This document shows positions 22,793-31,514 of a stretch of 35,729 nt of DNA, one piece after another. Every line of letters begins with the position of its first letter. Position 1 is the stretch's first letter. This DNA is from Chitinophagaceae bacterium. GTDB lineage: Bacteria > Bacteroidota > Bacteroidia > Chitinophagales > Chitinophagaceae. Where the stretch lies: contig SEAD01000039.1 in assembly GCA_004173355.1 (NCBI GenBank), positions 1-35,729 on the forward strand, read 5' to 3'. Position numbers and translations under genes: made by a program. The notes below the pieces were generated by a model. That model was not told the DNA's origin and made no database searches. It was given only the letters and a program-made list of their open reading frames with translations.

Positions 22793-25750
22793 ATGAAAAA
22801 GAAACATTTTTCATTAGCGATAGCCTGCGCGAGTGTGTGGCTGTTGCTGCTTGTGCCCCGCCTCGGGTATTCACAGTCAAAAACGGTGAGGGGAAAAATC
22901 ACCGGATCAACAGACAGCCTGCCTATTCCCCTGGCTACTGTTTCAGTAAAAGGTTCTACCACTGCTACATCCACTGATCTCAACGGGGCCTATTCCATTA
23001 CCGTGCCTTCGCCTTCATCTGTGCTAGTTTTCAGTTATGTGGGTTCAGCACCACAGGAAATAACGGTAGGTGAAAGGACCAGTATCGATGTGGTACTCAA
23101 AGCCACCGCCAGCACCGATATTGGTGAGGTGGTCGTGATTGGTTATGGATCCGTGCAGAAGCGCGACCTAACCAGTGCGGTGTCCACGGTCCGTGCGAAA
23201 GACTTCCTGCAGGGCGGGGTGAACAACCCTCTACAACTGATCGATGGTAAAGTCGCGGGTGTATCCATCTCCAACCCGGCCATCGCTGATCCGAACCGCA
23301 GTGCGGATGTACAGGTACGCGGGGCTTCATCTGTAGAAGCGGGTAATGGTCCGCTGATCGTAATCGATGGGATGCCGGGTGGTGACCTGCGCAACGTGGC
23401 CCAGCAGGATATCGAATCCATCACCGTACTCAAAGACGCATCATCTGCCGCGATCTACGGCTCAAGGGGTGCGAATGGAGTGGTACTGGTGACTACCAAA
23501 CGTGGCAAGTCGGGTGATGTATCCGTCACCTATGACAGTTATGTGGAGAAAGATTATGTAGCCAGCAAACCTGACCTGATCACTACGGACGAATTCCTGG
23601 CCAATAACCGGGGACAGGATCTTGGTGCAAGGACCGACTGGTACGACGAACTGATCCGTGACAACAATATCGGGCAAAACCATTTTGTATCGCTTGCGGG
23701 TGGCAACGGTAATACCATCTTCCGGATCTCGGGTAACTACCGGACCAAGAGTGGTATTGATATCGCTTCCGATCGCCGGGAATACGGCTTCCGTGCTAAC
23801 TTCATGCAGAAGGCACTTGGCGGGGTACTGGAATTCGGAGGTAACGTTTCCTACCGGGTGGCCAACGAGGAGTTTACCAATTACGGAGCATTCCAGCAGG
23901 CGGTAAAACTGAATCCTACTATCCCTGTAATGGATCCCAACAATCCGACACGATTCAATACACTGCAGGGTTTTGATACCTACAACCCGGTGCAGGACCT
24001 GCTTGCAAGGGAGAACGGGGCCGACAATACCTATTCGATCGTGGATTTCAATATCCGGCTCAACATCACAAAGAACCTGAACAGTGAACTGAAGCTGGCA
24101 AGACAAAGCCGCGACCGCCTCGGCCGTGAATACTACACTTCACGGGCGGCAGAGTCAATCAACAACCAGCGTACCGGCCGCGCCCGCCTGGCCAGTGAGA
24201 AGTGGGCAGACTACACACTCGAATGGCTGGGTAACTATTCGAAAAACTTTGGCAAACATGATTTCAAGGTAGTGGGTGGTTACTCCTACCAGGAATTCAA
24301 TAACCAGGGCTTCTGGGCAGAGAACATGGATTTCCCATCCGATGCTTTCGGCTACAATAACCTCGATGCGGGTGAGTGGAACCTGATTGAAGGCCGTCTC
24401 GGGATGGACTCCTGGAAGAGCCGCGAAAAAACGATTGCCTTCCTCGGCCGGGTCAACTACAACTTCGACAACACCTACTTTGTAACGGCATCCGTCCGTC
24501 ATGAGGGTAATACCAAGTTCGGGGCAAACAACAAATGGGGTACTTTCCCCGCCGTGTCTGCCGCATGGCGCATCTCCAAACTTGCCGCGCTGCAGAGCAG
24601 TACGTTTGTGAATGACCTGAAAATCCGTGCATCGTATGGTGAAACCGGCCGTTCAGGCTTCCCGCGTTATACTTCCCTTTCCCGTTACCAGGGTTATGGC
24701 CGTTACCAGAATGATGATGGCACATGGATCCAGGTGTATGGTCCCGCCAATAACTTCAATGCCAACCTGCGTTGGGAAAAAGCGATCGCCTACAATATCG
24801 GGGTGGACTTCTCGCTGATGCGCAACAAGATCAATGGTAGCCTCGACTTCTTCGATCGCCGCAGCACCGACCTGTTGTCGAATTATGATGTACCGGTAGG
24901 TGCCTATGTTCAGGAACAGATTTTTGCAAACGTGGGTACCACTTCCGCAAAAGGTATTGAACTGCAGCTGAACTGGGATGCGGTGAAAACACGTGACTTC
25001 ACCTATTCAACCAATTTTGTTGCTTCCTACATCAAATCAAAACTCGTTACCTGGTCAAATGATACCTACCAGAGTAACTACCGCGAACTGCAGGACCTGC
25101 CATCGCCTGGTAACCCCGGTCGTGCCTACCGCCTGGAAGAAAACGTGGAGATCGGCAGCTTTTACGGATTCCTGTACGCCGGTGTGGATGCAAGTGGTAA
25201 TATCCTGATCTGGAAAGACGGGATCCGTGGCAAGGAAGCGATCAATGCCAGTAATGAAGGCAATGGAGACAGGGACAAAGTATACATGGGTCATGGTGCA
25301 CCACACTATGAAATGTCCTGGGGCCATACACTCAATTATAAAAACATTGACCTGTCCCTTTACTTCCGTGGCCGGTTTGACTACCAGATCATGAACCTTT
25401 ACCAGATGTATTATGGTCTTACTGCCGAGCCGGGAGTCAACCTGATCCGTGATGCATACGACCGCAACGGACATATCACTTCGGGAAAAGTTATTATGGA
25501 TTATTTCCTGGAAGATGGAGACTTCGTGCGGCTGGAAAATATCACATTGGGATGGGCACCAAAAATCAACCTCAGGCAAATCCGCAATTTCCGTGTATAT
25601 GGTACGGTGAGAAACGTATTCACTGCTACCAAGTTTACCGGTCTCGATCCAACATCAATTGGTGTGACGGGATTGACACCCGGTTATGGCGACCTGAACG
25701 TTTATCCGACCACCCGTACTTTCTCACTCGGACTGCAGGTCACCTTCTGA
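22793..25750 (+). CDS. susC: SusC/RagA family TonB-linked outer membrane protein
   Basis: This is 985 residues from the ATG at 22793 (MKKKHFSLAIACASVWLLLL), chosen because it starts the signal peptide. Order: signal 1-28, carboxypeptidase-regulatory-like domain about 32-108, and the TonB-box-like DIGEVVVIGYGSVQKRDLTSAV near 109-130. A plug follows at about 130-245 with LQLIDGKVAGVSI, VIDGMPGGDLRNVAQQDIESI and VLKDASSAAIYGSRGANGVVLVTTKRG, then a 22-strand barrel ending FSLGLQVTF. There is no N-terminal STN extension, so it is not an anti-sigma-linked transducer. It imports an oligomer, probably a glycan, through the outer membrane together with SusD, 31 nt downstream. Substrate unknown; the GH16 gene nearby hints at a beta-glucan. 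Confidence 0.95.
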   Translation: MKKKHFSLAIACASVWLLLLVPRLGYSQSKTVRGKITGSTDSLPIPLATVSVKGSTTATSTDLNGAYSITVPSPSSVLVFSYVGSAPQEITVGERTSIDVVLKATASTDIGEVVVIGYGSVQKRDLTSAVSTVRAKDFLQGGVNNPLQLIDGKVAGVSISNPAIADPNRSADVQVRGASSVEAGNGPLIVIDGMPGGDLRNVAQQDIESITVLKDASSAAIYGSRGANGVVLVTTKRGKSGDVSVTYDSYVEKDYVASKPDLITTDEFLANNRGQDLGARTDWYDELIRDNNIGQNHFVSLAGGNGNTIFRISGNYRTKSGIDIASDRREYGFRANFMQKALGGVLEFGGNVSYRVANEEFTNYGAFQQAVKLNPTIPVMDPNNPTRFNTLQGFDTYNPVQDLLARENGADNTYSIVDFNIRLNITKNLNSELKLARQSRDRLGREYYTSRAAESINNQRTGRARLASEKWADYTLEWLGNYSKNFGKHDFKVVGGYSYQEFNNQGFWAENMDFPSDAFGYNNLDAGEWNLIEGRLGMDSWKSREKTIAFLGRVNYNFDNTYFVTASVRHEGNTKFGANNKWGTFPAVSAAWRISKLAALQSSTFVNDLKIRASYGETGRSGFPRYTSLSRYQGYGRYQNDDGTWIQVYGPANNFNANLRWEKAIAYNIGVDFSLMRNKINGSLDFFDRRSTDLLSNYDVPVGAYVQEQIFANVGTTSAKGIELQLNWDAVKTRDFTYSTNFVASYIKSKLVTWSNDTYQSNYRELQDLPSPGNPGRAYRLEENVEIGSFYGFLYAGVDASGNILIWKDGIRGKEAINASNEGNGDRDKVYMGHGAPHYEMSWGHTLNYKNIDLSLYFRGRFDYQIMNLYQMYYGLTAEPGVNLIRDAYDRNGHITSGKVIMDYFLEDGDFVRLENITLGWAPKINLRQIRNFRVYGTVRNVFTATKFTGLDPTSIGVTGLTPGYGDLNVYPTTRTFSLGLQVTF

Positions 25751-25781
25751 CCTGATTATTTAAAACTACAATCAGACTTTT

Positions 25782-27470
25782 ATGAAAAATAAAAAATTGA
25801 TCTACCTGGGACTTGGCCTGCTGCTTGCCGGCAGTTCCTGTACAAAACTGGACGAGGAGCCATTCAGCGACCTCACATCTGATAGTTATTACCAGGACCG
25901 CAACACCGTAATGGCAGCAGTCGTACGTCCGTATGAACATGGCCACTGGTGCGGATGGGACGGCGATCGCTGGAACCTGTCAGAACTTACCGGCGACCAG
26001 TTTATCTGGGCCCAGAAAGGAAAACACGGCTACGATGGTGGTAACTGGGTCCGTCTCCATGGCCATAGCTGGACACCGGAAGAAGGTGGGGTGAATGGCG
26101 GTTGGGTAGGACCTTACCAGGGCATCGCCCAGTGTAATATCATCCTTCGCGATATTGCGGTGCTGGATTTTCCGGCATTGGGTATGACAGAAGAAGATAA
26201 AACAAACTACATCGGTGAACTGCGCGTACTCCGGGCATGGTTCTACATTTTCCTGCTGGACTATTTCCGTGAAGTACCCATCATCGAACAGCCACAGGAA
26301 GTAAAAGCGCAGAACACACCGCAGGAAGTATTTGCCTATATCGAAAAAGAAATCAAGGAATCGATACCCGGCCTGCCAAAAAATACCAGGGCCGGTCGCT
26401 GGGACCAGGGCGGTGCAGCGTCGCTGCTGGTGCGTCTTTACCTGAATGCGGAAAAATGGATCGGCACCCCGATGTATAGCGAATGTGCGACCTGGGCACA
26501 GGATATCATCGATGGCGATTATGGCACCTATACCATCGATACCGATTACCGCGGTCCTTTCCGTTCGGGTATCAACGGATACCGGTCACCTGAGAACATT
26601 TTCGAATTCCCGCACGCAAAAAATATCTATGAATTCGGGTGGATGTACAACGCAACCATGCATTACCAGCAGCGTTATTCCATCGACAACGACTGGGGCG
26701 GATGGAACGGCATTACCCTGTCCCCGTCCCGCGACCTCGACGGGAATCTCCTGCCTTACCCCTTGGGTAATCCGTATGAAAGTTATGCGGCGGCAGACAA
26801 ACGCAAACAGCCATTCCGTACTACTGCGAAAGGGGGGCAGTATGAGGGATTCTTCCTGGTCGGCCAGCAGTATGCCTTTAATGCGGCCCAGGGTTTCGGG
26901 TTCGACTCTACCGTGAAGGTGAACGGTACCGAGGAATACAACGGGAAACCACTGGTGTTTATCGACCAGGTGGGTCGTTTCTCTGAAAAGCCCGGTGGAC
27001 GCTGGCCGGAGGGATCGCATGTGACTACGGGTGAAGAAAATACGGGTGTCCGTTTCTTTAAATTCCCCTGGTTGCCAATGTCTGAAAATTTGTTCCAGTT
27101 TAATTCTGCAACAGAAATCAGGCTCGCCGAGATCTATTATTCACTGGCGGAATGTAAATACCGCGCAGGCGATGTACCTGGTGCTGCGATCCTGCTGGAT
27201 GCAGTCCGGAAAAGGAACTTTACCGATGCTGACTGGCCGGCCCAGAGTTACGTAGCCAATCCGGCAGCATTGACCGATGATGAGTTTGTAAAAGAACTCG
27301 GAAGGGAATTTATCGGCGAGCGCCATCGCCGTGCTGACCTGGTCCGGTGGAACAGGTTTGGCAACGAGTGGTGGGACAAACCGGTAGATGGTAAAGACCG
27401 CTCTGTCTTCCCTATCCCGGCGCGTGCGCTTAATGCAAACCCATTACTTAAACCAAACGGTTATGAATAA
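25782..27470 (+). CDS. susD: SusD/RagB family nutrient-binding lipoprotein
   Basis: The 562-residue protein has a lipoprotein signal ending LAGSSC with Cys20. Next comes the N-terminal SusD-like part (TKLDEEPFSDLTSDSYYQDRNTVMAAVV), the helical TPR-type core (YQGIAQCNIILRDI, ELRVLRAWFYIFLLDYFREVP at about 147-167, then AASLLVRLYLNAEKW) and the C-terminal RagB/SusD region (LAEIYYSLAECKYRAGDVPGA, FVKELGREFIGERHRRADLVRW, FPIPARALNANPLLKPNGY). All family landmarks are present, so it is intact. A Trp-rich stretch (about 55-105) may belong to the ligand site. It caps the SusC barrel outside the outer membrane and is cotranscribed with it. A strong terminator follows. Confidence 0.95.
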   Translation: MKNKKLIYLGLGLLLAGSSCTKLDEEPFSDLTSDSYYQDRNTVMAAVVRPYEHGHWCGWDGDRWNLSELTGDQFIWAQKGKHGYDGGNWVRLHGHSWTPEEGGVNGGWVGPYQGIAQCNIILRDIAVLDFPALGMTEEDKTNYIGELRVLRAWFYIFLLDYFREVPIIEQPQEVKAQNTPQEVFAYIEKEIKESIPGLPKNTRAGRWDQGGAASLLVRLYLNAEKWIGTPMYSECATWAQDIIDGDYGTYTIDTDYRGPFRSGINGYRSPENIFEFPHAKNIYEFGWMYNATMHYQQRYSIDNDWGGWNGITLSPSRDLDGNLLPYPLGNPYESYAAADKRKQPFRTTAKGGQYEGFFLVGQQYAFNAAQGFGFDSTVKVNGTEEYNGKPLVFIDQVGRFSEKPGGRWPEGSHVTTGEENTGVRFFKFPWLPMSENLFQFNSATEIRLAEIYYSLAECKYRAGDVPGAAILLDAVRKRNFTDADWPAQSYVANPAALTDDEFVKELGREFIGERHRRADLVRWNRFGNEWWDKPVDGKDRSVFPIPARALNANPLLKPNGYE

Positions 27471-27514
27471 GCTTTCACACGCAAGCAAGTGTAAGTAGAT
27501 GCAGATCCAGACAC

Positions 27515-27552
27515 AAGAATGGCCAACGTTTATCGTCGGCCATTCTTTTTTT
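27515..27552 (+). terminator. Rho-independent terminator after susD
   Basis: AAGAATGGCC (27515-27524) pairs with GGCCATTCTT (27538-27547), with extra inner pairs ACG/CGT, followed by seven T (27546-27552) on the plus strand. It closes the susC-susD unit 45 nt after the stop codon. The opposite strand lacks a T run. Confidence 0.88.
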
Positions 27553-27617
27553 GTACTAACCCCTCCGGCTGCCGTGTTATGAATCCGGCTGCCGATATAA
27601 ATTAAATCCGGTACAGC

Positions 27618-28769
27618 TTATGGGTGCATTACCTGGATTGGTTTCATCATTACATTTTCGCCTGCGGCAACGCGCACAAAATAAGTGCCTGGTGAAAGTG
27701 AGCTGATATCAACGCTTTCGGTTGCGTTCATCTTAGCAAACTTCTCTTGCCTGATCACCTGTCCACCTGCATTTACCAGGCTCAGTGTGCCGGTAGCATT
27801 TACCAGGTTGGCATCAAGGCTGATCGAAAATTTATTGGTTGCAGGGTTCGGGAAAATCGCCATGCTGCCTGACTGGTCTTCTTTCAGGGAAATGATTTTG
27901 CTGTAAGTCGGGACACCTGTACCGTTGATTACTTTCAGGCGATAGTAGTCCGTATGGTTTGCCGGGCGGCGGTTTACCACGCTGTACTTCCCTGATTTCT
28001 GTGCAGCGATAAAACGGATTTTCGAGAAGTTGCTGCCGTCCTGGCTACCTTCCAGTTCATATCCGTTTACATTTTCCTCATAGCTGACAGTCCATGAAGA
28101 GATCAGCTGGTTATTTTTTGAAACAGTGTTAAAGTCGATCAGTTTTACGGCAAGGACCTGACCCGAAAGCGCACTCACAACGGCGTTGTCAAAGTGACCC
28201 GAGTTACCCGCATACGCACGGTAGGTATAACTTCCGGCCGGAAGGGTGGAAGTGGAACCGGTAAGGGTGTACCATGTTTCCATATTATCGGTGGTTACGA
28301 AGTTGCGTGTAGGTGAGGTGGCTACCACAGTACCATTTGAATCCACGATTTCGACACGAGCTGTCCAGTTCACATAGTTGGACCATCCGGCTTCACGGCT
28401 GGAGAAGTCGCCACCAAAAGTGATCGGGCTTGCATGATCCAGTACGAATGACTGGGAGATCCATCCGTCCGTGCTGGCCACATCAACATACTGGTTGCCA
28501 TCTGATGCATGGTTGGCTCCGGAGTTGTATCCCGATCCAAGCAAACGAAGGATATTAAAACCGCCATTGGTGCAGTTCCACCCGCCCCAGGTATTACCCA
28601 CGCCGATGATATTGTTCAGGTTGAAGATGCTCATTGCAGGCGTTTCAAAGCTGCCATTGGAAAGCAGGTTTGCCTGGGCATTTGCCGGAGCCTGGAAAAA
28701 AAGGGTGAAAAGGGAAACAGCGATGAAAGACAGGAGTGAGCGCTGTGTGGTGGGTAAGACTTTGTTCAT
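27618..28769 (-). CDS. T9SS type A sorting domain protein with N-terminal jelly-roll-like domain
   Basis: The 383-residue secreted protein has a signal peptide to about residue 32 (ending ANAQA). Residues about 34-205 form a beta-rich domain beginning NLLSNGSFETP and containing GGWNCTNGGFNILR, ASDGNQYVDV, WISQSFVLD, SYTYRAYAGNSGHFDNAVVSAL; this pattern is close to DUF642 and carbohydrate-binding modules. A linker follows (about 207-295; SWTVSYEENVNGYELEGSQDGSNF, YYRLKVIN), a stretch common before T9SS signals. Then comes the CTD from about 300: MAIFPNPATNKFSISL, LSPGTYFVRVAAGE, KPIQV. Exported by T9SS and likely surface-held, it may bind sugars. It converges with susD. A tie to the Sus pair is context-based inference. 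Confidence 0.88.
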   Translation of the reverse strand: MNKVLPTTQRSLLSFIAVSLFTLFFQAPANAQANLLSNGSFETPAMSIFNLNNIIGVGNTWGGWNCTNGGFNILRLLGSGYNSGANHASDGNQYVDVASTDGWISQSFVLDHASPITFGGDFSSREAGWSNYVNWTARVEIVDSNGTVVATSPTRNFVTTDNMETWYTLTGSTSTLPAGSYTYRAYAGNSGHFDNAVVSALSGQVLAVKLIDFNTVSKNNQLISSWTVSYEENVNGYELEGSQDGSNFSKIRFIAAQKSGKYSVVNRRPANHTDYYRLKVINGTGVPTYSKIISLKEDQSGSMAIFPNPATNKFSISLDANLVNATGTLSLVNAGGQVIRQEKFAKMNATESVDISSLSPGTYFVRVAAGENVMMKPIQVMHP

Positions 28770-29081
28770 AACGTACTGATTAGGGTGTTTGTTCTTTCGA
28801 ACAACCTACTCAGTCACGATAGTCAACACAGAGACAAGCACGGGAATATACGTTTGGGTTGGTTGGCTTGTCTCATAGTTGGATAGTGTAAGTTTCGTAG
28901 GGTTTGTTCGAATTCGGAGGCAAGATATATTCCGTATTCCGCGTATGCAAGTGTTACGCAAAAAAATCTGTAAAAACTCCAGATAGGTACCCGTAGTTTT
29001 ACGATTTCCCGCTTTAAAAACTGGAATGGTTCTGGTTGCTATTTGTCCTGCACCGCGACGGACTACCTAATTATTATACAT
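28770..29081. other. 312-nt divergent intergenic region
   Basis: This separates the T9SS gene (minus) from the PAP2 gene (plus). It holds a TTGTTC/GAACAA hairpin (28789-28804), a 9-bp inverted repeat GAGACAAGC (28831-28839) with GCTTGTCTC (28866-28874), and a weaker GTAAAAACT/AGTTTTAC pair (28970-29002). No exact TAnnTTTG box is visible in either direction. No gene seen. Confidence 0.5.
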
Positions 29082-30056
29082 ATGCCCCTGCAAAAGCTGT
29101 TCATCCTCACCTGTCTTTTTTCTTTCCCTGCACTCATCCATGCCCAGAATACCGATTCACTGGTAAATAAACTGGACAGTGTAAAAGCCCAGACCGATAC
29201 CCTCGGGCAGACTAATCAGGTGGAGCCGGAATTTTACAATGAAAAAACAAAAATCACCCTGAAGGTGTTCGGGATCCTCCTGCTGGACAACTTCAAACAG
29301 CAGGCGCTGGCACCTTTCCAACCGCCTAAACGGACCCTGGTGCGCAATTCGGTGATCCTGGCCACAGCGGTCGGGATTGCTTTCCTCGACCGGCCGATCC
29401 AGCGCAGTGCGGTCAGGTTCCGCGATAACAATCCCTGGGTACACAAACCCAACAAGGTCATCACCAATCTGGGGGGGCAGTTTGAAGTGGTACCACTGGC
29501 AGCTATTGCATTGACGGGTATTATATTCAAAAAAGAAAAACTCCGTGTAACTACCGCACTGGCCACACAGTCCTATATCACGGCTACCGTATGGTCTACT
29601 TTATTCAAGGCCGTATCAGGCCGCACCCGGCCCGACAACTATAACCATCTTGGAAAGAACTCCACCAAATTCCACGGGCCGTTTTATAACATTCCGAACG
29701 GGCAGAACAGTGCGTTTCCGTCAGGCCATACCACGCTTGCGTTTGCGGCCGCTACCGTTTATGCAAAGGAATACAAGAATATCCCGGTTGTACCCATTCT
29801 TTCCTATGGTTTCGCCACACTGGTAAGCGTCAGCCGCGTGATCGAAAACAGGCACTGGGCCACCGACCTGATCGCGGGTGGTTTGCTTGGTTATGCCTGT
29901 GGCTCGCAGGTGGTGAATAATTACCACCGGTATGCACGGCTGAAACGGCAGGAAGGGCTCCGCAAGAAACCGGAAAAGGGGAAGTTGTCCATGAAAATCA
30001 ATGTATCCCCATTTGGCGTGATCCAGCCCGGCATAGTGTACACCTTCAGGAAATAG
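29082..30056 (+). CDS. PAP2 superfamily phosphatase
   Basis: This is 324 residues from the ATG at 29082 (MPLQKLFILTCLFSFPALIHAQ, a signal peptide); the frame is open 39 nt further up from a non-ATG codon. The type 2 phosphatidic-acid-phosphatase triad is intact: K176-AVSGRT-R183-P, then P213-S-G-H216, then S251-R252-VIENR-H258-WAT-D262. His216 and His258 with Asp262 are the catalytic residues. The helices between carry short membrane or buried spans (about 90-115 and 140-150). Family members remove phosphate from lipid phosphates such as undecaprenyl pyrophosphate or phosphatidate at the periplasmic face. The substrate here is unknown. The next gene, a HAD hydrolase, follows after 48 nt on the same strand. 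Confidence 0.92.
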   Translation: MPLQKLFILTCLFSFPALIHAQNTDSLVNKLDSVKAQTDTLGQTNQVEPEFYNEKTKITLKVFGILLLDNFKQQALAPFQPPKRTLVRNSVILATAVGIAFLDRPIQRSAVRFRDNNPWVHKPNKVITNLGGQFEVVPLAAIALTGIIFKKEKLRVTTALATQSYITATVWSTLFKAVSGRTRPDNYNHLGKNSTKFHGPFYNIPNGQNSAFPSGHTTLAFAAATVYAKEYKNIPVVPILSYGFATLVSVSRVIENRHWATDLIAGGLLGYACGSQVVNNYHRYARLKRQEGLRKKPEKGKLSMKINVSPFGVIQPGIVYTFRK

Positions 30057-30068
30057 CACCCGGTTGCC

Positions 30069-30076
30069 TAACTTTG
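30069..30076 (+). promoter_or_regulatory. -7 promoter box for the HAD gene
   Basis: TAACTTTG matches TAnnTTTG, 28 nt before the ATG at 30105. No TTG-type -33 is seen at the right distance. Confidence 0.4.
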
Positions 30077-30104
30077 CGGCGCCCTCCAGACTTAAATAAA
30101 TCTT

Positions 30105-30761
30105 ATGCCGGCATATAAAGCGTTCCTTTTCGACATGAATGGTACAATGGTCAATGACATGCATTTCCACCAGCGTGCCTGGTACCAGATCATCGTGAAT
30201 GAACTGGGCGCTCCGTTAACGGAGGACCAGCTCAAACTCGAGATGTACGGGAAGAACGAAGAACTCTTCGACCGTGTTTTTGGCGCGGGTAAATTCCCGG
30301 AAGACCAGGTGAAGGAACTTTCGATGCGAAAGGAAAAACAATACCAGGCAGAGTTCCTGCCACATCTCCGGCTGATTGACGGACTGGACAATTTCATGGC
30401 CGATGCCCAGACCAGGGGTACCAAAATGGCTATCGGTACCGCAGCAATCCGGTTCAATGTGGACTATGTTCTCGACCGGCTCGATATCCGTGGGTATTTT
30501 CCGGTCATCATCGGTCCCGAGGATGTAAAGGTCAGCAAACCCGATCCGGAAGTCTTTTTACTCGGGGCGGAAAAATTGGGGGTGGAGCCCGCGGCCTGTG
30601 TGGTGTTTGAAGACTCGCCCAAAGGGATCGAGGCTGCCCGCCGGGCGGGGATGAAAGCGGTAGGGATCAGTACGTACCATACGGCCGAAGAGCTGGCCAA
30701 CGATGCACTGTTGTTTGTGGTGGACGACTACACGGATCCGCGATTACAGGATCTTTTTTAA
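30105..30761 (+). CDS. HAD family hydrolase, beta-phosphoglucomutase-like, with altered motif I
   Basis: The 218-residue protein has the HAD layout of the beta-phosphoglucomutase/phosphatase group. Motif I is FD10-M-N12-G-T, motif II is A-I-G-T112, motif III is V-S-K145-P-D-P and motif IV is V-V-F-E169-D170-S-P-K-G-I. A helical cap (about 18-85) lies between motif I and the core. The nucleophile Asp10 is present, but the second Asp (general acid/base, DxD) is Asn12; the codon is AAT, so this is not a reading error on my part. I recall similar MNGT motifs in other Bacteroidota HAD proteins, so it may mark a subfamily. Phosphatase activity is probable but could be slow or changed. Confidence 0.88.
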   Translation: MPAYKAFLFDMNGTMVNDMHFHQRAWYQIIVNELGAPLTEDQLKLEMYGKNEELFDRVFGAGKFPEDQVKELSMRKEKQYQAEFLPHLRLIDGLDNFMADAQTRGTKMAIGTAAIRFNVDYVLDRLDIRGYFPVIIGPEDVKVSKPDPEVFLLGAEKLGVEPAACVVFEDSPKGIEAARRAGMKAVGISTYHTAEELANDALLFVVDDYTDPRLQDLF

Positions 30762-30781
30762 TGTTGCCCGCAAGGTCCGGC

Positions 30782-30816
30782 AAACAAAAAAGGCCCGTGT
30801 AGAAACACAGCCTTTT
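30782..30816 (-). terminator. Terminator between the convergent HAD and CarboxypepD_reg-like genes
   Basis: AAAAGGC (30788-30794) pairs with GCCTTTT (30810-30816), with an inner GTGT/ACAC stem. On the minus strand a run of T follows (six A at 30786-30791 on the plus strand), so it ends the minus-strand gene well and may also stop plus-strand transcription. Confidence 0.75.
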
Positions 30817-30857
30817 AAACGATTGCTTGCCTGATACAAATACAACGAAAACAAAAC

Positions 30858-31490
30858 TTATCTGAGCAGGATCACCTGCCTCGCGCCGGCGTCAGTTACT
30901 TTATAACGCGATGCAGGTTTTCCGTCATGTTTAACAGTCAGCTGGAGCGGTAATTTCTGCCATGTTTCAATCTTGAAATAACCGTTGCTGTCTGTCAGGT
31001 ATTCTTCTTCCCCTTCGGTGATAAAGACATAGGCTTTATCTACGGGGTTTTTATTTTTGTCATGGTAAACCACACCTTCCACCACCAGTTTGCCTTCTTC
31101 CTGGCGAACGGATTCAATGGAGTAACCCGCGGCCGGCGGCAGGAAGGGTTCCTGCGCTGTGACTGCCAGACCGGCGGATTTTTCAAGCCGGACATCCACC
31201 TGCGTCACACCCGTAATTTTCACCTCCCTCGGCTTGTATTCATCCAGGCTGAAAACCAGCACTGAATCCTTTTCATCCACATTGATGTAGAAGACACCGT
31301 CTGCCTGTGTCCCGGATACCTTATCGGTACCCTTTACTTTCACGGTAACACCTTCAACCGGTGCAGAGCTCTCATCAGATATAACCAGGCCGCTGATGAG
31401 CCGCCTGTTTTCCTGGGCCAGCAGACTGGCCGCAGATAAAAGAAGGAGGGGTAAAAATAAAGATCGCATAGACAGGGATTTCGTGTACAT
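30858..31490 (-). CDS. Carboxypeptidase-like regulatory domain protein (secreted)
   Basis: The 210-residue protein has a signal peptide (ending LLAQ, about residue 25; a second ATG at 31469 would also give a good signal). Residues about 28-102 form one CarboxypepD_reg-like domain (ISGLVISDESSAPVEGVTVKV through VDVRLEKS). Residues about 118-210 look like a second, diverged beta-sandwich (GVVYHDKNKNPVDKAYVFI, DSNGYFKIETW, RQVILLR). There is no barrel, so it is not a receptor. It is probably periplasmic or outer-membrane-bound. Its promoter and operator-like palindrome closely match those of the aldo/keto reductase at 18459, which suggests shared control. Function unknown. Confidence 0.8.
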   Translation of the reverse strand: MYTKSLSMRSLFLPLLLLSAASLLAQENRRLISGLVISDESSAPVEGVTVKVKGTDKVSGTQADGVFYINVDEKDSVLVFSLDEYKPREVKITGVTQVDVRLEKSAGLAVTAQEPFLPPAAGYSIESVRQEEGKLVVEGVVYHDKNKNPVDKAYVFITEGEEEYLTDSNGYFKIETWQKLPLQLTVKHDGKPASRYKVTDAGARQVILLR

Positions 31491-31495
31491 TATTA

Positions 31496-31514
31496 GTCTA
31501 CCAACTCGGTAGAC
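31496..31514 (-). promoter_or_regulatory. Operator-like palindrome before the CarboxypepD_reg-like gene
   Basis: GTCTACC (31496-31502) and GGTAGAC (31508-31514) are perfect 7-bp arms with a 5-nt centre (AACTC). It sits between the -7 box and the ATG at 31490, overlapping the likely transcription start. It matches the element at 18439-18457. Confidence 0.62.

Noticed and set aside
23462-25579. Minus-strand frames of 174 and 214 codons opposite susC
   Set aside because: Antisense to an intact SusC gene; no motif or start context.
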